Part shown: positions 7,893 through 16,359 of the stretch, piece by piece | Layout of the letters: every line of letters starts with the position of its first letter | Position numbering within the stretch: the first letter of the stretch is position 1 | Assembly: GCA_022844105.1 (NCBI GenBank) | Contig: JALHMJ010000001.1 | Coordinates: 124,001 to 188,000, forward strand | Direction of reading: 5' to 3' | Origin: Hyphomicrobium sp. | GTDB lineage: Bacteria > Pseudomonadota > Alphaproteobacteria > Rhizobiales > Hyphomicrobiaceae | DNA: 64,000 nt | Made by a program: the position numbers and the translations under genes | The notes under the pieces: model-generated | Databases searched by the model: none | The model's input: only the letters and a program-made list of their open reading frames with translations | Told to the model about the DNA's origin: nothing

Positions 7893-9272
7893 GTGTCGCA
7901 AGCCGGTCCGAACTTTTCCACGCCTGAGGCCGCCGAGGCCACGACCGACGAACTGGTGCGCGATGTCGCGGCGGCGCTGGAGGCCGGTGCGCCGCAGACC
8001 GCACGCGAATTTGTTGAGGACCTGCGCGCGCCCGACCTTGCCGACGTCATCGAATTGCTTGACCCAGACGACCGTGTCGCGCTGATCCAAGCATTCGGAG
8101 CGGATTTCGATTTTGAGGTTTTCTCCGAGCTCGACGAATCGGTTCGCGACCAGTTGTCGGAAGCGCTGCCGAACGAATTCCTGGCTCGCGCCGTCACGGA
8201 ACTGGATACCGACGATGCGGCCTACATCATCGAAGGTCTGGAAGACAGCGATAAGGAAGAAGTCCTCGCTCAGCTGGAGACGTCCGATCGCGCCGCGCTC
8301 GAGCGCAACCTGGAGTATCCCGAAGAGACGGCCGGACGCCTCATGCAGGCGCACTTTGTGGCGGTCGCACCATTCTGGACGGTGGGGCAGGTGCTCGACT
8401 ACATGCGCGAGGCGGATGACCTGCCGGAAGCGTTCTCCGAAATCTTTGTCGTTGATCCCGCGTTCCGTGTTTTGGGCAGTGTCGAGCTTTCGCGGCTGGT
8501 GCGCTCGAAACGATCGGTGATTGTCGAAACGCTGATGGAGACCGACCGTCACGTGGTCCTGGCGACGGAAGATCAGGAAGAGGTCGCCCGTCAATTCAAG
8601 CGCTATGACCTGTTCTCTGTTCCCGTGGTGGACGAGAATCAGCGGCTCGTCGGTGTCGTGACCGTCGATGACGTTGTCGAAGTGCTCGACGACGAGGCCG
8701 ACGAAGACATGAAGGCGCTGGCCGGCGTGGGCGACGAAAGTCTCGCTGACACCGTCATGGAAACCGTCAAAAGCCGGGTGCCCTGGCTCGTTGTCAATTT
8801 GGGCACGGCCATCCTGGCGTCGTTCGTTATTCAACAGTTCGACGCCAGCATCGAGCAGATGGTGGCTCTTGCGGTGCTGATGCCGATCGTGGCTTCGACC
8901 GGCGGCAACGCCGGGACGCAAACCATGACAGTCACGGTGCGGGCATTGGCGACCAGCAAGCTCGGCGCCATGAATGCGCGCCGCGTCATCACCCGTGAGG
9001 CTCTGGTCGGCCTGCTGAACGGACTGACACTGTCGGTCATCATGGCGACGGTGGTTTTTTTCTGGTTCGGCTCGGGTGCGCTCGGCGCCGTCATCGGAAC
9101 GGCGATTATCGTCAACCTGTTCTGCGCAGCCTTGGCCGGAATTCTGATCCCGCTCATCTTTCATCGATATGAACTCGATCCAGCCCCTGCTTCAGGTGTG
9201 TTCGTCACGATGGTGACGGATTGCGTCGGCTTTTTTGCCTTTCTCGGGCTCGCCTCGCTCTGGCTGTTCTGA
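7893..9272 (+). CDS. mgtE: Magnesium transporter MgtE
   Basis: An inner-membrane Mg2+ channel/transporter. From GTG 7893 it is 459 residues: an acidic superhelical N domain, a pair of CBS domains (about 130-250) that sense Mg2+, a connecting helix, and five C-terminal membrane segments. The family signature PIVASTGGNAGTQTMT lies in the pore region, and the later segments contain the conserved TREALVGLLNGL loop. The open frame reaches TTG 7839, but the length and the purine-rich ACAGGGG favour the GTG. Its stop codon lies inside a 10-bp tandem repeat. No M-box-like leader was noticed upstream. Confidence 0.9.
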   Translation: MSQAGPNFSTPEAAEATTDELVRDVAAALEAGAPQTAREFVEDLRAPDLADVIELLDPDDRVALIQAFGADFDFEVFSELDESVRDQLSEALPNEFLARAVTELDTDDAAYIIEGLEDSDKEEVLAQLETSDRAALERNLEYPEETAGRLMQAHFVAVAPFWTVGQVLDYMREADDLPEAFSEIFVVDPAFRVLGSVELSRLVRSKRSVIVETLMETDRHVVLATEDQEEVARQFKRYDLFSVPVVDENQRLVGVVTVDDVVEVLDDEADEDMKALAGVGDESLADTVMETVKSRVPWLVVNLGTAILASFVIQQFDASIEQMVALAVLMPIVASTGGNAGTQTMTVTVRALATSKLGAMNARRVITREALVGLLNGLTLSVIMATVVFFWFGSGALGAVIGTAIIVNLFCAALAGILIPLIFHRYELDPAPASGVFVTMVTDCVGFFAFLGLASLWLF

Positions 9273-9325
9273 GACGTTCTGAATTGTTCTGGGTCGTTCT
9301 GGGCCGTCCTGGGCCGTCCTGGGTC
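9266..9325. repeat. Six-copy 10-bp tandem repeat (GTTCTGGGNC type) over the mgtE stop
   Basis: Six consecutive 10-bp units begin at 9266, 9276, 9286, 9296, 9306 and 9316, running from GTTCTGAGAC through GTTCTGGGTC to GTCCTGGGCC. The first unit covers the last codon and stop of mgtE. The last reaches the stop codon of the convergent gene at 9324. The units grade from one variant to another, as expected of slippage followed by drift. Confidence 0.85.
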
Positions 9326-10625
9326 AGCTCGTCGGCTGGTCGAGTTTGCGGGTCAGGGCTTCGAATTCGCGGCGCAGTTCCTCGTTGCGGAAGATCTGTT
9401 CGAAGGTCGGCGCTTCCAGCTTTTGCAGCGCCTCGAATGACGCAGCCCCGTCGCGCATCAGGTTGTTCAACTCAAAACTCGCCTGCACGGTGTCGAAGGT
9501 GTTGTCGGCAATTTTTAGATCATGCACGGCGCGCTGGCGGGCCTTGGCGATCTGCTCGCGCTGCTGCAGCAGGTAACGGCGGTAGGCCTTCGCCGCATCT
9601 TCAGCCACTTTCTGACTGTCGCGATTGGCCTCCAGGATGCGAAGCTGATCGGGGCGATTGTCGGCGCGCAGCAATTCGGCGGTGCGTGTTTTCGCGCCGG
9701 TTATGTCTTTCATCACGGCATCGAGGCGGGGCAGGTACTTCGCGTCGATCTTGGCAATCGCCATATCCTGGGCGTGAACCAGCATGGCGAACAAGGCCGC
9801 ATGCATGGCAAAATACTTGCGGGCAGTGCCGGCGTTGTCGCCGGCGGCTTCGACCAGACGGGCGAGCTGGCTGTCGATCAGCTTGGCTGCTTCGAATGTC
9901 GCAACGAGGCGAACGAGATCACCGGAGAGGACGCCATCGAGCAGGAGGTCGAGTTGGTCCGGTGAAAGTTCGACGCCTGAGGATTTGAGGGCGGCACCGA
10001 CGTCATTCTTGGCCGCCCTTATACCTTCGCGGTTCTTCGTGATGCGCTCTTCCAGATCCTTGATGCCGGCATCGAGCGAGCCGACGGTATCGGTCAGAAG
10101 ACCAGGCAGCGCTGCATCCTTGGGCGCCATCAACTGCTTTTCTTTGAAAGCCGAAATGCGACCTTCGAGATCGGCGATGGTGCGGCGATGCGTTTCGATT
10201 CGCTTTTGGACTTCGACTACGGGGACATCCGTGACGATGCCAAGGGCGCTGTCGAGCAGCGCCTTGATCCGTGTCTCGCGATCCTCACGGGTTTCAGTCC
10301 ACAACGGGGGAACGACGAACTCGGATTCCTTGGGCAGTTTCTTAGCATCGCCCCGCTGATCGGCGGTGTCGGCAAGAACGGCCTCGACGGCCTGCATCAA
10401 CAGGCGGGCTTGTTCGTAGTCTTTGTCTCCGGCACGGGGATCGGCGGGGTCCGGCAGCGTGGTGCTGGTTGCCGACTGTGCGATATCGGCGGCAGCTGAC
10501 TTCGTTTGGTTGAGAATGTCGGAAATCGACGTGGCCTTGTTGTCGGCGAACGCCAGGGAAGGCGCGGTTGCAACGATCAACAGTACAGCCAGGGATGAGC
10601 ATTGGCGCAGGTTTTGACGCAACAT
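9324..10625 (-). CDS. Secreted alpha-helical protein, unknown function
   Basis: A 433-residue protein from ATG 10625, with GGAGG (10634-10638) 8 bases upstream. The signal peptide (SLAVLLIVATAPSLAFA) is followed by an almost entirely helical, charged sequence with several coiled-coil-like stretches (about 140-220 and 330-400). I recognise no domain. It follows the DUF4287-like gene by 64 bases on the same strand and may share its transcript. A periplasmic scaffold or envelope stress role would be a guess. An upstream extension of the frame to 10736 lacks coding character. Confidence 0.75.
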   Translation of the reverse strand: MLRQNLRQCSSLAVLLIVATAPSLAFADNKATSISDILNQTKSAAADIAQSATSTTLPDPADPRAGDKDYEQARLLMQAVEAVLADTADQRGDAKKLPKESEFVVPPLWTETREDRETRIKALLDSALGIVTDVPVVEVQKRIETHRRTIADLEGRISAFKEKQLMAPKDAALPGLLTDTVGSLDAGIKDLEERITKNREGIRAAKNDVGAALKSSGVELSPDQLDLLLDGVLSGDLVRLVATFEAAKLIDSQLARLVEAAGDNAGTARKYFAMHAALFAMLVHAQDMAIAKIDAKYLPRLDAVMKDITGAKTRTAELLRADNRPDQLRILEANRDSQKVAEDAAKAYRRYLLQQREQIAKARQRAVHDLKIADNTFDTVQASFELNNLMRDGAASFEALQKLEAPTFEQIFRNEELRREFEALTRKLDQPTS

Positions 10626-10689
10626 GGGCAGGGCCTCCATGCGCGCACTATTGGCGCGGGAATTCAGGCGATTAGATGGTGCTTGGGGT

Positions 10690-11469
10690 TCAGTCCGGCA
10701 ATGGGGCGGCGCGGTCGGCTGCGGCCGCGCCAGCAACGGCTGCCATCAGTTCTGCTGTCACCTGACGGGCGTCCGTCAGAACGACCATATGGGTCATGGA
10801 CGGGGGAATGTCGGCATGGGTCCTGGCAAACTTGGCGCGTGTGAAGCCGTCCAACGGATCGCCTGCGGCGCCAGCGAGTGCCAAACGCAACTCCTTCGGG
10901 GAGACGGTCAATATCCCGACCACCGTTTGGCCTGCACACAGAGCAATGTAGCCGGCGCGCGGAACGACAGACAGTGCCGGAGCGGCCTCTTCGATCGCCC
11001 GCAGAACGAATTGCGCCAATGGACGGTACCCTTTCGCTTCGGCCAGAACGGCCTCCAGGGATAGCCCGGCTGGCCTGGTTGCGATTGGCCGCGGCGGCGG
11101 CGCCTGCGGGTCGATGGGCTTGCGAACAAGAGCGACGGGCGCGGGCGTAAAATGCGGCGCGGTTGCTGCCGGCGGTGCGGCGACGGGTGAGGACAAGGCG
11201 GGAGATGCCGCGCCGCGTGGCATTGCGGCGGAATCGACGCCGACGGTCGGGGCAAAATAGATCGGGCGGCCGCCGTTATGGTGAATGCGTTCCAGCCATG
11301 AGGCGCGGGCGAAGAGGAAACCTTGCCGGCGTAGCCAATCGATGATCGCGTTGCGGTCGTCGAGTTTTGCTTCACGGATGGCCGTCATCCAGCCCGCGAG
11401 GTCGCGACCGGTGTCCTCGGCGAGACTGTCGAGGAATTCGCGCTCCTTTTCGGCGTAGTCGATGGCCAT
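10690..11469 (-). CDS. DUF4287/DUF5655-like cytoplasmic protein
   Basis: A 259-residue protein in three parts. Residues 1-60 (TGRDLAGWMTAIREAKL, IIDWLRRQGF) resemble the DUF4287 helical module. An Ala/Pro linker spans about 75-140. The C-terminal 110 residues (YIALCAGQTVVGILTVSPKELRLAL) resemble DUF5655. No catalytic motif or signal peptide is visible. The start lies 3 bases after the stop of the upstream methyltransferase-like gene, so the two are translationally close and surely cotranscribed. The family match is by eye and should be treated as tentative. Confidence 0.7.
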   Translation of the reverse strand: MAIDYAEKEREFLDSLAEDTGRDLAGWMTAIREAKLDDRNAIIDWLRRQGFLFARASWLERIHHNGGRPIYFAPTVGVDSAAMPRGAASPALSSPVAAPPAATAPHFTPAPVALVRKPIDPQAPPPRPIATRPAGLSLEAVLAEAKGYRPLAQFVLRAIEEAAPALSVVPRAGYIALCAGQTVVGILTVSPKELRLALAGAAGDPLDGFTRAKFARTHADIPPSMTHMVVLTDARQVTAELMAAVAGAAAADRAAPLPD

Positions 11470-11472
11470 CGA

Positions 11473-11964
11473 TCAGATCCACCGCCGGGTCCGGGCGGCA
11501 TAGGCGCGCCATGCGTCGCCGAAGACGGCTTCGAGATGGCGCTCCTCAGGGCGGATCTGGAGCACCGTGACAAGGCCGGCGAAGGCGAACGCCAGGATGA
11601 CAAACCAGACATTCCGCGTCAGCTCGGCGGCGCCAAAAAGAAGAAAGACATCGGCGATGTAGATCGGATGCCGGCGCCAACGATACGGTCCGTCGGTGAC
11701 CAGCGTGGTGGCCCCGTGGTGCGGCAAGATCGTCGTGCGGTGCCGCCGCAGGGTCAGCGCTGCCCAGACGGCGATGGCCAGTCCGGCGGCGCCAAAGCCT
11801 AGGCCGATGAGTGAAGCTGGGCCATCGCCGACGCCGGGCCAAGGCAAAGGCATCACCTGTTGGAGTGCGACCGCGCCGACCACGGCAAGCGCCAACAGCA
11901 CAGGCGGCCAGGGAATCGTGCCGGGCCGGGCGTGGCCGGAGGGTGGGTCAGCAGCGGTCGGCAT
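11473..11964 (-). CDS. Isoprenylcysteine carboxyl methyltransferase-like membrane protein
   Basis: A 163-residue integral membrane protein of the ICMT/PEMT-like methyltransferase fold. It has four to five hydrophobic segments, with the SAM-binding hallmark in the C-terminal half: GPYRWRRHPIYIAD, then RPEERHLEAVFGDAWRAY. Bacterial members act on lipids or small hydrophobic substrates, and the target is not deducible here. It is the first gene of a minus-strand trio with the DUF4287-like gene (3-base gap) and the secreted helical protein. Confidence 0.8.
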   Translation of the reverse strand: MPTAADPPSGHARPGTIPWPPVLLALAVVGAVALQQVMPLPWPGVGDGPASLIGLGFGAAGLAIAVWAALTLRRHRTTILPHHGATTLVTDGPYRWRRHPIYIADVFLLFGAAELTRNVWFVILAFAFAGLVTVLQIRPEERHLEAVFGDAWRAYAARTRRWI

Positions 11965-12203
11965 GGCGTCGCTTCTTGCAAAGTCTTCAATAGTTTCAGG
12001 CGGAACCCCGGCGCAACCCTACATCACGGAGCGGGTCGAGCGCCACGCGGAGTTGATCTGGTGGGGTTCGCGACGTTGCCGCAATCGGCGGCTAGAACCG
12101 CCCCCAGATCGGCTGCAGGGGTAGAAACGCGTTTGTCTGGCCCTGCCGTCGGCAACTTCCGTCTAGCCGCCATTGGTCATGCCAAATCGTCCAGGAGAGT
12201 TTC

Positions 12204-12512
12204 ATGTTCACACATTCGCGCCGTTTTAGCGTCGTCATGGCCGTCGCGTTGATCATCGGACCCATGTGCCTTGCGACGTCTCCGGCGCAGGCGGCAAACA
12301 ACTTCGGTTGTTTCCAAGTGGTGACGCCCTCGCTCAACATCCGCGCTCGTCCTTATAGCGACGCAAAAGTGATCGGAACCGCGGCCGCCGGAGACGTGCT
12401 GGAAAAGCGCAAGCCGTTGTGTACGCTTCGCGGCTACTGGTGCGCCGTTCGCAAGGGCGCGGTGGAAGGCTACGCCGACAAGAGTTTTCTCGGCACCACC
12501 AAGTGCCCTTGA
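12204..12512 (+). CDS. Small secreted SH3-domain protein
   Basis: A 102-residue protein with a signal peptide (VVMAVALIIGPMCLATSPAQA) and one bacterial SH3-like domain. The domain contains the hallmark SLNIRARPYSDAKVIG turn and YWCAVRKGAVEGYADKSFL. The mature part has four Cys residues that could form disulfides. Bacterial SH3 domains commonly bind peptidoglycan or cell-wall peptides in the periplasm. AGGAG (12193-12197) precedes the ATG by 6 bases. It is a single gene with no obvious operon partner. Confidence 0.8.
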   Translation: MFTHSRRFSVVMAVALIIGPMCLATSPAQAANNFGCFQVVTPSLNIRARPYSDAKVIGTAAAGDVLEKRKPLCTLRGYWCAVRKGAVEGYADKSFLGTTKCP

Positions 12513-12525
12513 GGTGGCGCACGTG

Positions 12526-12999
12526 TCACGAGGCTCGCTTGCCCGATGCGGGGATAGCCGGATTGGGGGTCGGTGCGGAGGGGCGGGCCTGCAACTCCTT
12601 GGCGATGTCGAAGCTCGGACATCCCAGTTCCACCAGACGTTTGTTGTAGGCGTCCAAAATCGGGCGGTTGGTCGCCGCGCGGGCAGTGGCGTTCTTGTCG
12701 GTATCGGTGCCGAGCGCAGCACTCGTGGCGGAACGCATGGATTGGGCCGTCGAAGAGGGCTGCACTTTGTATTCCTCGCCGCGCAGCGCCAGCAGCCGGA
12801 CCTGAATACGGCCGGTCAACCTTCGGCAGTCGAGTGCCTTCTCCTCAGCGGTCAGCGTGTAGTTGCCGGGGGCGAGCAGCGTCGCGCTATCGCCGGGGGT
12901 GCCGGCGCAGCCCGGCAGCACCGCCGCGGCGAAAAACATGAGTGGAATGCGTGCGCGGTTGACCACCTGGGCGCCCATGACTGGAGTTGGCTTGATCAT
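12526..12999 (-). CDS. Putative lipoprotein, unknown function
   Basis: About 157 residues. The N-terminus has a basic stretch (VNRAR), a hydrophobic core (IPLMFFAAAVL) and a Cys in LPGCAG that could be the lipidation site, although Pro at the -2 position is unusual for a lipobox. The mature part contains LTAEEKALDCRRLTGRIQVRLLAL and a second Cys, and ends in a Pro/Ala-rich tail. The start is uncertain: ATG 12999 and ATG 12978 are both possible, the latter giving a more typical signal. It is convergent with the SH3 gene, 13 bases apart. I do not recognise the family. Confidence 0.6.
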   Translation of the reverse strand: MIKPTPVMGAQVVNRARIPLMFFAAAVLPGCAGTPGDSATLLAPGNYTLTAEEKALDCRRLTGRIQVRLLALRGEEYKVQPSSTAQSMRSATSAALGTDTDKNATARAATNRPILDAYNKRLVELGCPSFDIAKELQARPSAPTPNPAIPASGKRAS

Positions 13000-13115
13000 T
13001 CGCAAAAGCCGGGCTTATGCAAGGCGGCAAGATGCTTCTCCGGCGGCCAATTCGCGGCTTGCCATAGCGCGGTCCACCCGGCTTCAATCAATCTTGGCAA
13101 GACGGGAGGCACGAC

Positions 13116-13577
13116 ATGGCAGAGTACGGGTCGAGGCGGGCCGTGATGAGGCGGGCGGGCATGGCGTGCGCAATCTTGGCGATGGCGTTTTCAGGTGCCG
13201 CCGTCGCGGACGACCTCGACACGGCGCCGGTCCGCTTCGTCTGCACGTTTGGGACCGGCAATTCGGTCAGCTACGGCGATGGAAAATTCACGTCGAAGAC
13301 GGCCAATCCGCTGGTGTTCACAATCACAAAAATTGATCTCGAAGGGCAATCGGCGGCGATCAGCACGGGCGAGGTGACGCCCGCCGTCACCGTCCGTATC
13401 GTGCGGGCTGTCAATGCCAACCATTTTCTTGAGGTTGTCACCGAGGGGTTCCTCAACTTGACGACGGTCTATGACAAGGACCCCAAGACGGGACTGCACC
13501 CGGCTGTCCACTCCCGTCATCTGGGCTTGCTGGGGGTGCCCTTCTTCGGGCAGTACACCGGGACATGTACGGAGTGA
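13116..13577 (+). CDS. Secreted protein of unknown function
   Basis: A 153-residue protein with GGGAGG (13104-13109) 6 bases before the ATG. The signal peptide contains MRRAGMACAILAMAFSG and ends near AAVA-DD. The mature domain of about 120 residues looks beta-rich (alternating VRFVCTFG, LVFTITKIDL, VTVRIVRAV) and has two Cys, at the start and near the C-terminus (YTGTCTE), that could form a disulfide. No recognised family. It is upstream of the DUF1489 gene on the same strand with a 52-base gap. Confidence 0.7.
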   Translation: MAEYGSRRAVMRRAGMACAILAMAFSGAAVADDLDTAPVRFVCTFGTGNSVSYGDGKFTSKTANPLVFTITKIDLEGQSAAISTGEVTPAVTVRIVRAVNANHFLEVVTEGFLNLTTVYDKDPKTGLHPAVHSRHLGLLGVPFFGQYTGTCTE

Positions 13578-13629
13578 CGCCCGCGCTCAACCGTTACGGC
13601 GAATTCGCGGATCAGGAAGGAGGGCTGCA

Positions 13630-14070
13630 TTGACCGTGCATATGATCAAGCTCTCGGTCGGTTCGGAAACGGTGGAAGACCACGCTGCGTGGCAAGCGGC
13701 GAACCGTCAGTTCTGGCGCAAAGTAGGCAAGATCTCGGCTGTCTTTCACACCACGTTCCAAAGTCCCAAGCGGACGGCGGAGTTGCTCGATGGCGGCTCT
13801 CTCTACTGGGTCATCAAGGGGCTCATTCAAGCGCGGCAGCGGTTCGTCGGGTTCGACGAGGGGCGCAAAGAAGACGGCACGCCATGCTGCCTATTACTCT
13901 TGGATCCGGAGATCGTATCTGTGCGCCCGGTTCCACGGCGGGCATTTCAAGGTTGGCGTTATCTCGACCTGGCCGATGCACCGCCCGATCTTGGCACGGG
14001 AACTCGCGGCGACGCGGCCGACCTGCCGCCCGCCATGCGGCGCGATCTTGCCGCGCTTGGACTCATTTGA
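13630..14070 (+). CDS. DUF1489 family protein
   Basis: A 146-residue protein characteristic of alphaproteobacteria. The DUF1489 motifs are clear: HMIKLSVGSETVEDHAAWQA at the N-terminus, PKRTAELLDGGSLYWVIKG in the middle, and the RRAFQGWRYLD segment near the C-terminus. TTG 13630 is chosen because AGGAGG (13618-13623) lies 6 bases upstream, and because family members start just before HLIKL-type sequence. The function is unknown. The following HisC-like gene starts 16 bases after its stop, suggesting cotranscription. Confidence 0.85.
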   Translation: MTVHMIKLSVGSETVEDHAAWQAANRQFWRKVGKISAVFHTTFQSPKRTAELLDGGSLYWVIKGLIQARQRFVGFDEGRKEDGTPCCLLLLDPEIVSVRPVPRRAFQGWRYLDLADAPPDLGTGTRGDAADLPPAMRRDLAALGLI

Positions 14071-14086
14071 CGGATATCCGTGTGCC

Positions 14087-15199
14087 GTGAACCGACCTAT
14101 CATCACCTCTATTGTCGAAGCGTTGCCTCGAACGGTGCCTTTCGTCGGGCCCGAGCAGATGGAGCGTATGCGCGGGCGGCCGTTTCGCGCTCGACTGGGG
14201 GCGAATGAAAGCGCCTTCGGTCCGGCTCCTGGTGCGATCGCAGCAATGCAAGCGGCGGGGCGCGACATCTGGAAATACTGCGATCCGGAAAGTTACGATC
14301 TGCGCGCGGCCATCGCGCGGTTGCACGGGGTCGGCAGCGACAACGTTGTTGTCGGAGAGGGGATCGATGGGCTTCTGGGTCTGGCGGTGAAAATCGCCGC
14401 ATGCCCCGGATCACCTGTTGTCACCTCCGATGGCGCCTACCCGACATTCAACTTTCACGTTGCAGCGCAAGGGGCGCGGCTCGTGAAAGTGCCGTTCCGC
14501 GACGACAAGGAAGATCTCGACGCTCTCCTTGCGGCAGCCAAGCGCGAGCGTGCCCGCATCCTGTACGTATCCAATCCGAATAATCCGATGGGATCGTGGT
14601 GGACATCGGCGGAACTCGAACACCTCATTGCGGCGCTGCCCGATGAATTGCTTCTATTACTCGACGAGGCCTATTGCGACACAGCACCTGCCGGCAGCGT
14701 TCCAGAGGTCGATGTGCGCCATCCGCAGGTTTTGCGGTTACGGACGTTTTCGAAAGCCTACGGTCTTGCCGGAGCGCGTATCGGATATGCGATCGGTGAA
14801 GCCGGTGTGATTGCCAATTTCGAAAAGGTGCGCAATCACTACGGCATCAATCGCACCGGGCAGATCGGGGCTTTGGCGGCAATCGAGGATCAAAGCCATC
14901 TGCAAACCGTTGTGGCTCAGATTGGCCAAGCGCGGGACAGGCTTGGCCGGATCGCAAGAGATAACGGTTTGATGGCGCTGCCATCAGCAACCAATTTCGT
15001 CGCGATCGACTGCGGCCAGAATGGCGCATTCGCGCAAGCCGTGCTCGATGGCCTCATCGCGCGCGACGTGTTTGTTCGAAAGCCCGTCGTTGCGGGTCTC
15101 GACCGCTGTATTCGCATCAGTTGCGGTCTTGATAGCGAACTCGATGTTTTGGCTGAGGTGCTCCCGGCTGCGCTTTCTGCCGCCCGGGAGCATTCGTGA
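14087..15199 (+). CDS. PLP-dependent aminotransferase, histidinol-phosphate aminotransferase-like
   Basis: A class I/II aminotransferase of 370 residues from GTG 14087. It has the HisC-like N-terminal ARLGANESAFGP, the VSNPNNPMG segment, LDEAY, and the PLP lysine in TFSKAYGLAGARIGY. The C-terminal Arg motif IRISCG binds the substrate carboxylate. It could be HisC, or a paralogue acting on another amino acid. The setting (between DUF1489 and a flavin oxidoreductase, no other his genes) makes a specialised role at least as likely. Its TGA overlaps the GTG start of the next gene by 4 bases. Confidence 0.82.
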   Translation: MNRPIITSIVEALPRTVPFVGPEQMERMRGRPFRARLGANESAFGPAPGAIAAMQAAGRDIWKYCDPESYDLRAAIARLHGVGSDNVVVGEGIDGLLGLAVKIAACPGSPVVTSDGAYPTFNFHVAAQGARLVKVPFRDDKEDLDALLAAAKRERARILYVSNPNNPMGSWWTSAELEHLIAALPDELLLLLDEAYCDTAPAGSVPEVDVRHPQVLRLRTFSKAYGLAGARIGYAIGEAGVIANFEKVRNHYGINRTGQIGALAAIEDQSHLQTVVAQIGQARDRLGRIARDNGLMALPSATNFVAIDCGQNGAFAQAVLDGLIARDVFVRKPVVAGLDRCIRISCGLDSELDVLAEVLPAALSAAREHS

Positions 15200-16344
15200 C
15201 CATGCCCTGCGAACACAAGCGACTGGTCCTCGTCGGGGGTGGGCATGCGCATGTCTTCGTTCTCGAAGCTTTCGCACGCCAACCCATGCCCGGGCTCGAT
15301 CTCACGCTGATTACCAAGGAACCCATGGCGCCGTATTCGGGCATGCTACCCGGATTTGTCGCCGGCCATTATCGCGAGCGTGATTGCTTGATCGATCTGG
15401 ATCGGCTCAGTCGCGCCGCGAGCGCCAAATTCGTTGTCGGCGAGGTGACCGGAATTGACCTCGAAAAGCGTTGCGTGGAGATGGCCGACGGCGCGACCAC
15501 CGCATACGATGTCGTCTCGATCAATGTCGGGATAACGCCCGACACGGGCGAGATTGCAGGCGCCGCCGAGCATGCGCTCATCGTCAAACCCGTGTCGGAA
15601 TTTGCAGCCAAGTGGCAGACATTCCTTTGCCGGGCCGAGGCATCCGGTGGTCCGCGTCACATCGTTGTGACCGGCGGCGGTGCCGCGGGTGTGGAACTGG
15701 TTTTGGGTGCGCGCTTTCGCTTAACGGCAACCCAGCCCTGGGAGACGCGACGGCGCGACCCGTTCACGTACACGCTCATTGCTGGCACCGGAGTATTGCC
15801 CGGTCATCCGTCGCGGGCGCAGCGGTTGGCCAAGGCGGCACTTGCGAATGCCGGCGTGGTGGTCATCGAGAATGACGGTGCTGTCGCGGTGGCACCTGGC
15901 CGGATGCAGCTGCTTTCAGGGCGTGAGATTGCCTGTGATACGGCGATCATTTCCACCAAAGCTGCGGCGCCGTCGTGGTTCGCCGATACCGGGCTCGCCC
16001 GCGATGCGGCGGGTTTTCTAGCCTTGCGGCCCACTCTTCAGACAATCAGCGACGAGAATGTTTTCGCGGCAGGTGATTGCGCGAGCGTCATTCTGCATCC
16101 GCGGCCCAAGGCGGGTGTGTTTGCGGTCCGGCAGGGACCGATCTTGGCGCGCCAGCTGCGGCGCCAGTTGGAAAACCGGCTGCTCGACCCATTCGTCCCG
16201 CAGCGTGAGTTCTTGTCGCTCGTCTCGCTTGGCGACAAGTCTGCCATTGCCAGCCGCGGCTCGATCGCCATGGCCGGCCACTGGGCGTGGTTGGCGAAAG
16301 ATTGGATTGACCGGCGATTTATGGCCCGGTTCAACCGGCCGTAA
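15196..16344 (+). CDS. FAD-dependent pyridine nucleotide-disulfide oxidoreductase, SelD-associated type
   Basis: A 382-residue NDH-2-like flavoprotein of the family often fused N-terminally to selenophosphate synthetase (TIGR03169 type), here standing alone. It has an N-terminal GGGHAHVFVLEAF FAD motif. The APYSGMLPGFVAGHY segment is typical of this subfamily, a second dinucleotide motif VVTGGGAAGVELV lies near residue 160, and the FAD-binding NVFAAGDCAS near 290. It lacks the redox-active CxxC of true disulfide reductases. It overlaps the aminotransferase by GTGA, so the two proteins are probably made together. The electron acceptor is unknown. Confidence 0.83.
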   Translation: MTMPCEHKRLVLVGGGHAHVFVLEAFARQPMPGLDLTLITKEPMAPYSGMLPGFVAGHYRERDCLIDLDRLSRAASAKFVVGEVTGIDLEKRCVEMADGATTAYDVVSINVGITPDTGEIAGAAEHALIVKPVSEFAAKWQTFLCRAEASGGPRHIVVTGGGAAGVELVLGARFRLTATQPWETRRRDPFTYTLIAGTGVLPGHPSRAQRLAKAALANAGVVVIENDGAVAVAPGRMQLLSGREIACDTAIISTKAAAPSWFADTGLARDAAGFLALRPTLQTISDENVFAAGDCASVILHPRPKAGVFAVRQGPILARQLRRQLENRLLDPFVPQREFLSLVSLGDKSAIASRGSIAMAGHWAWLAKDWIDRRFMARFNRP

Positions 16345-16359
16345 TTCACTGAACCCGCG

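Noticed and set aside
13471-13629. Extension of the DUF1489 frame and, separately, of the aminotransferase frame (from 13790) into upstream genes.
   Set aside because: Both extensions lie inside other genes and match no family; good ribosome sites or family starts support the shorter forms.
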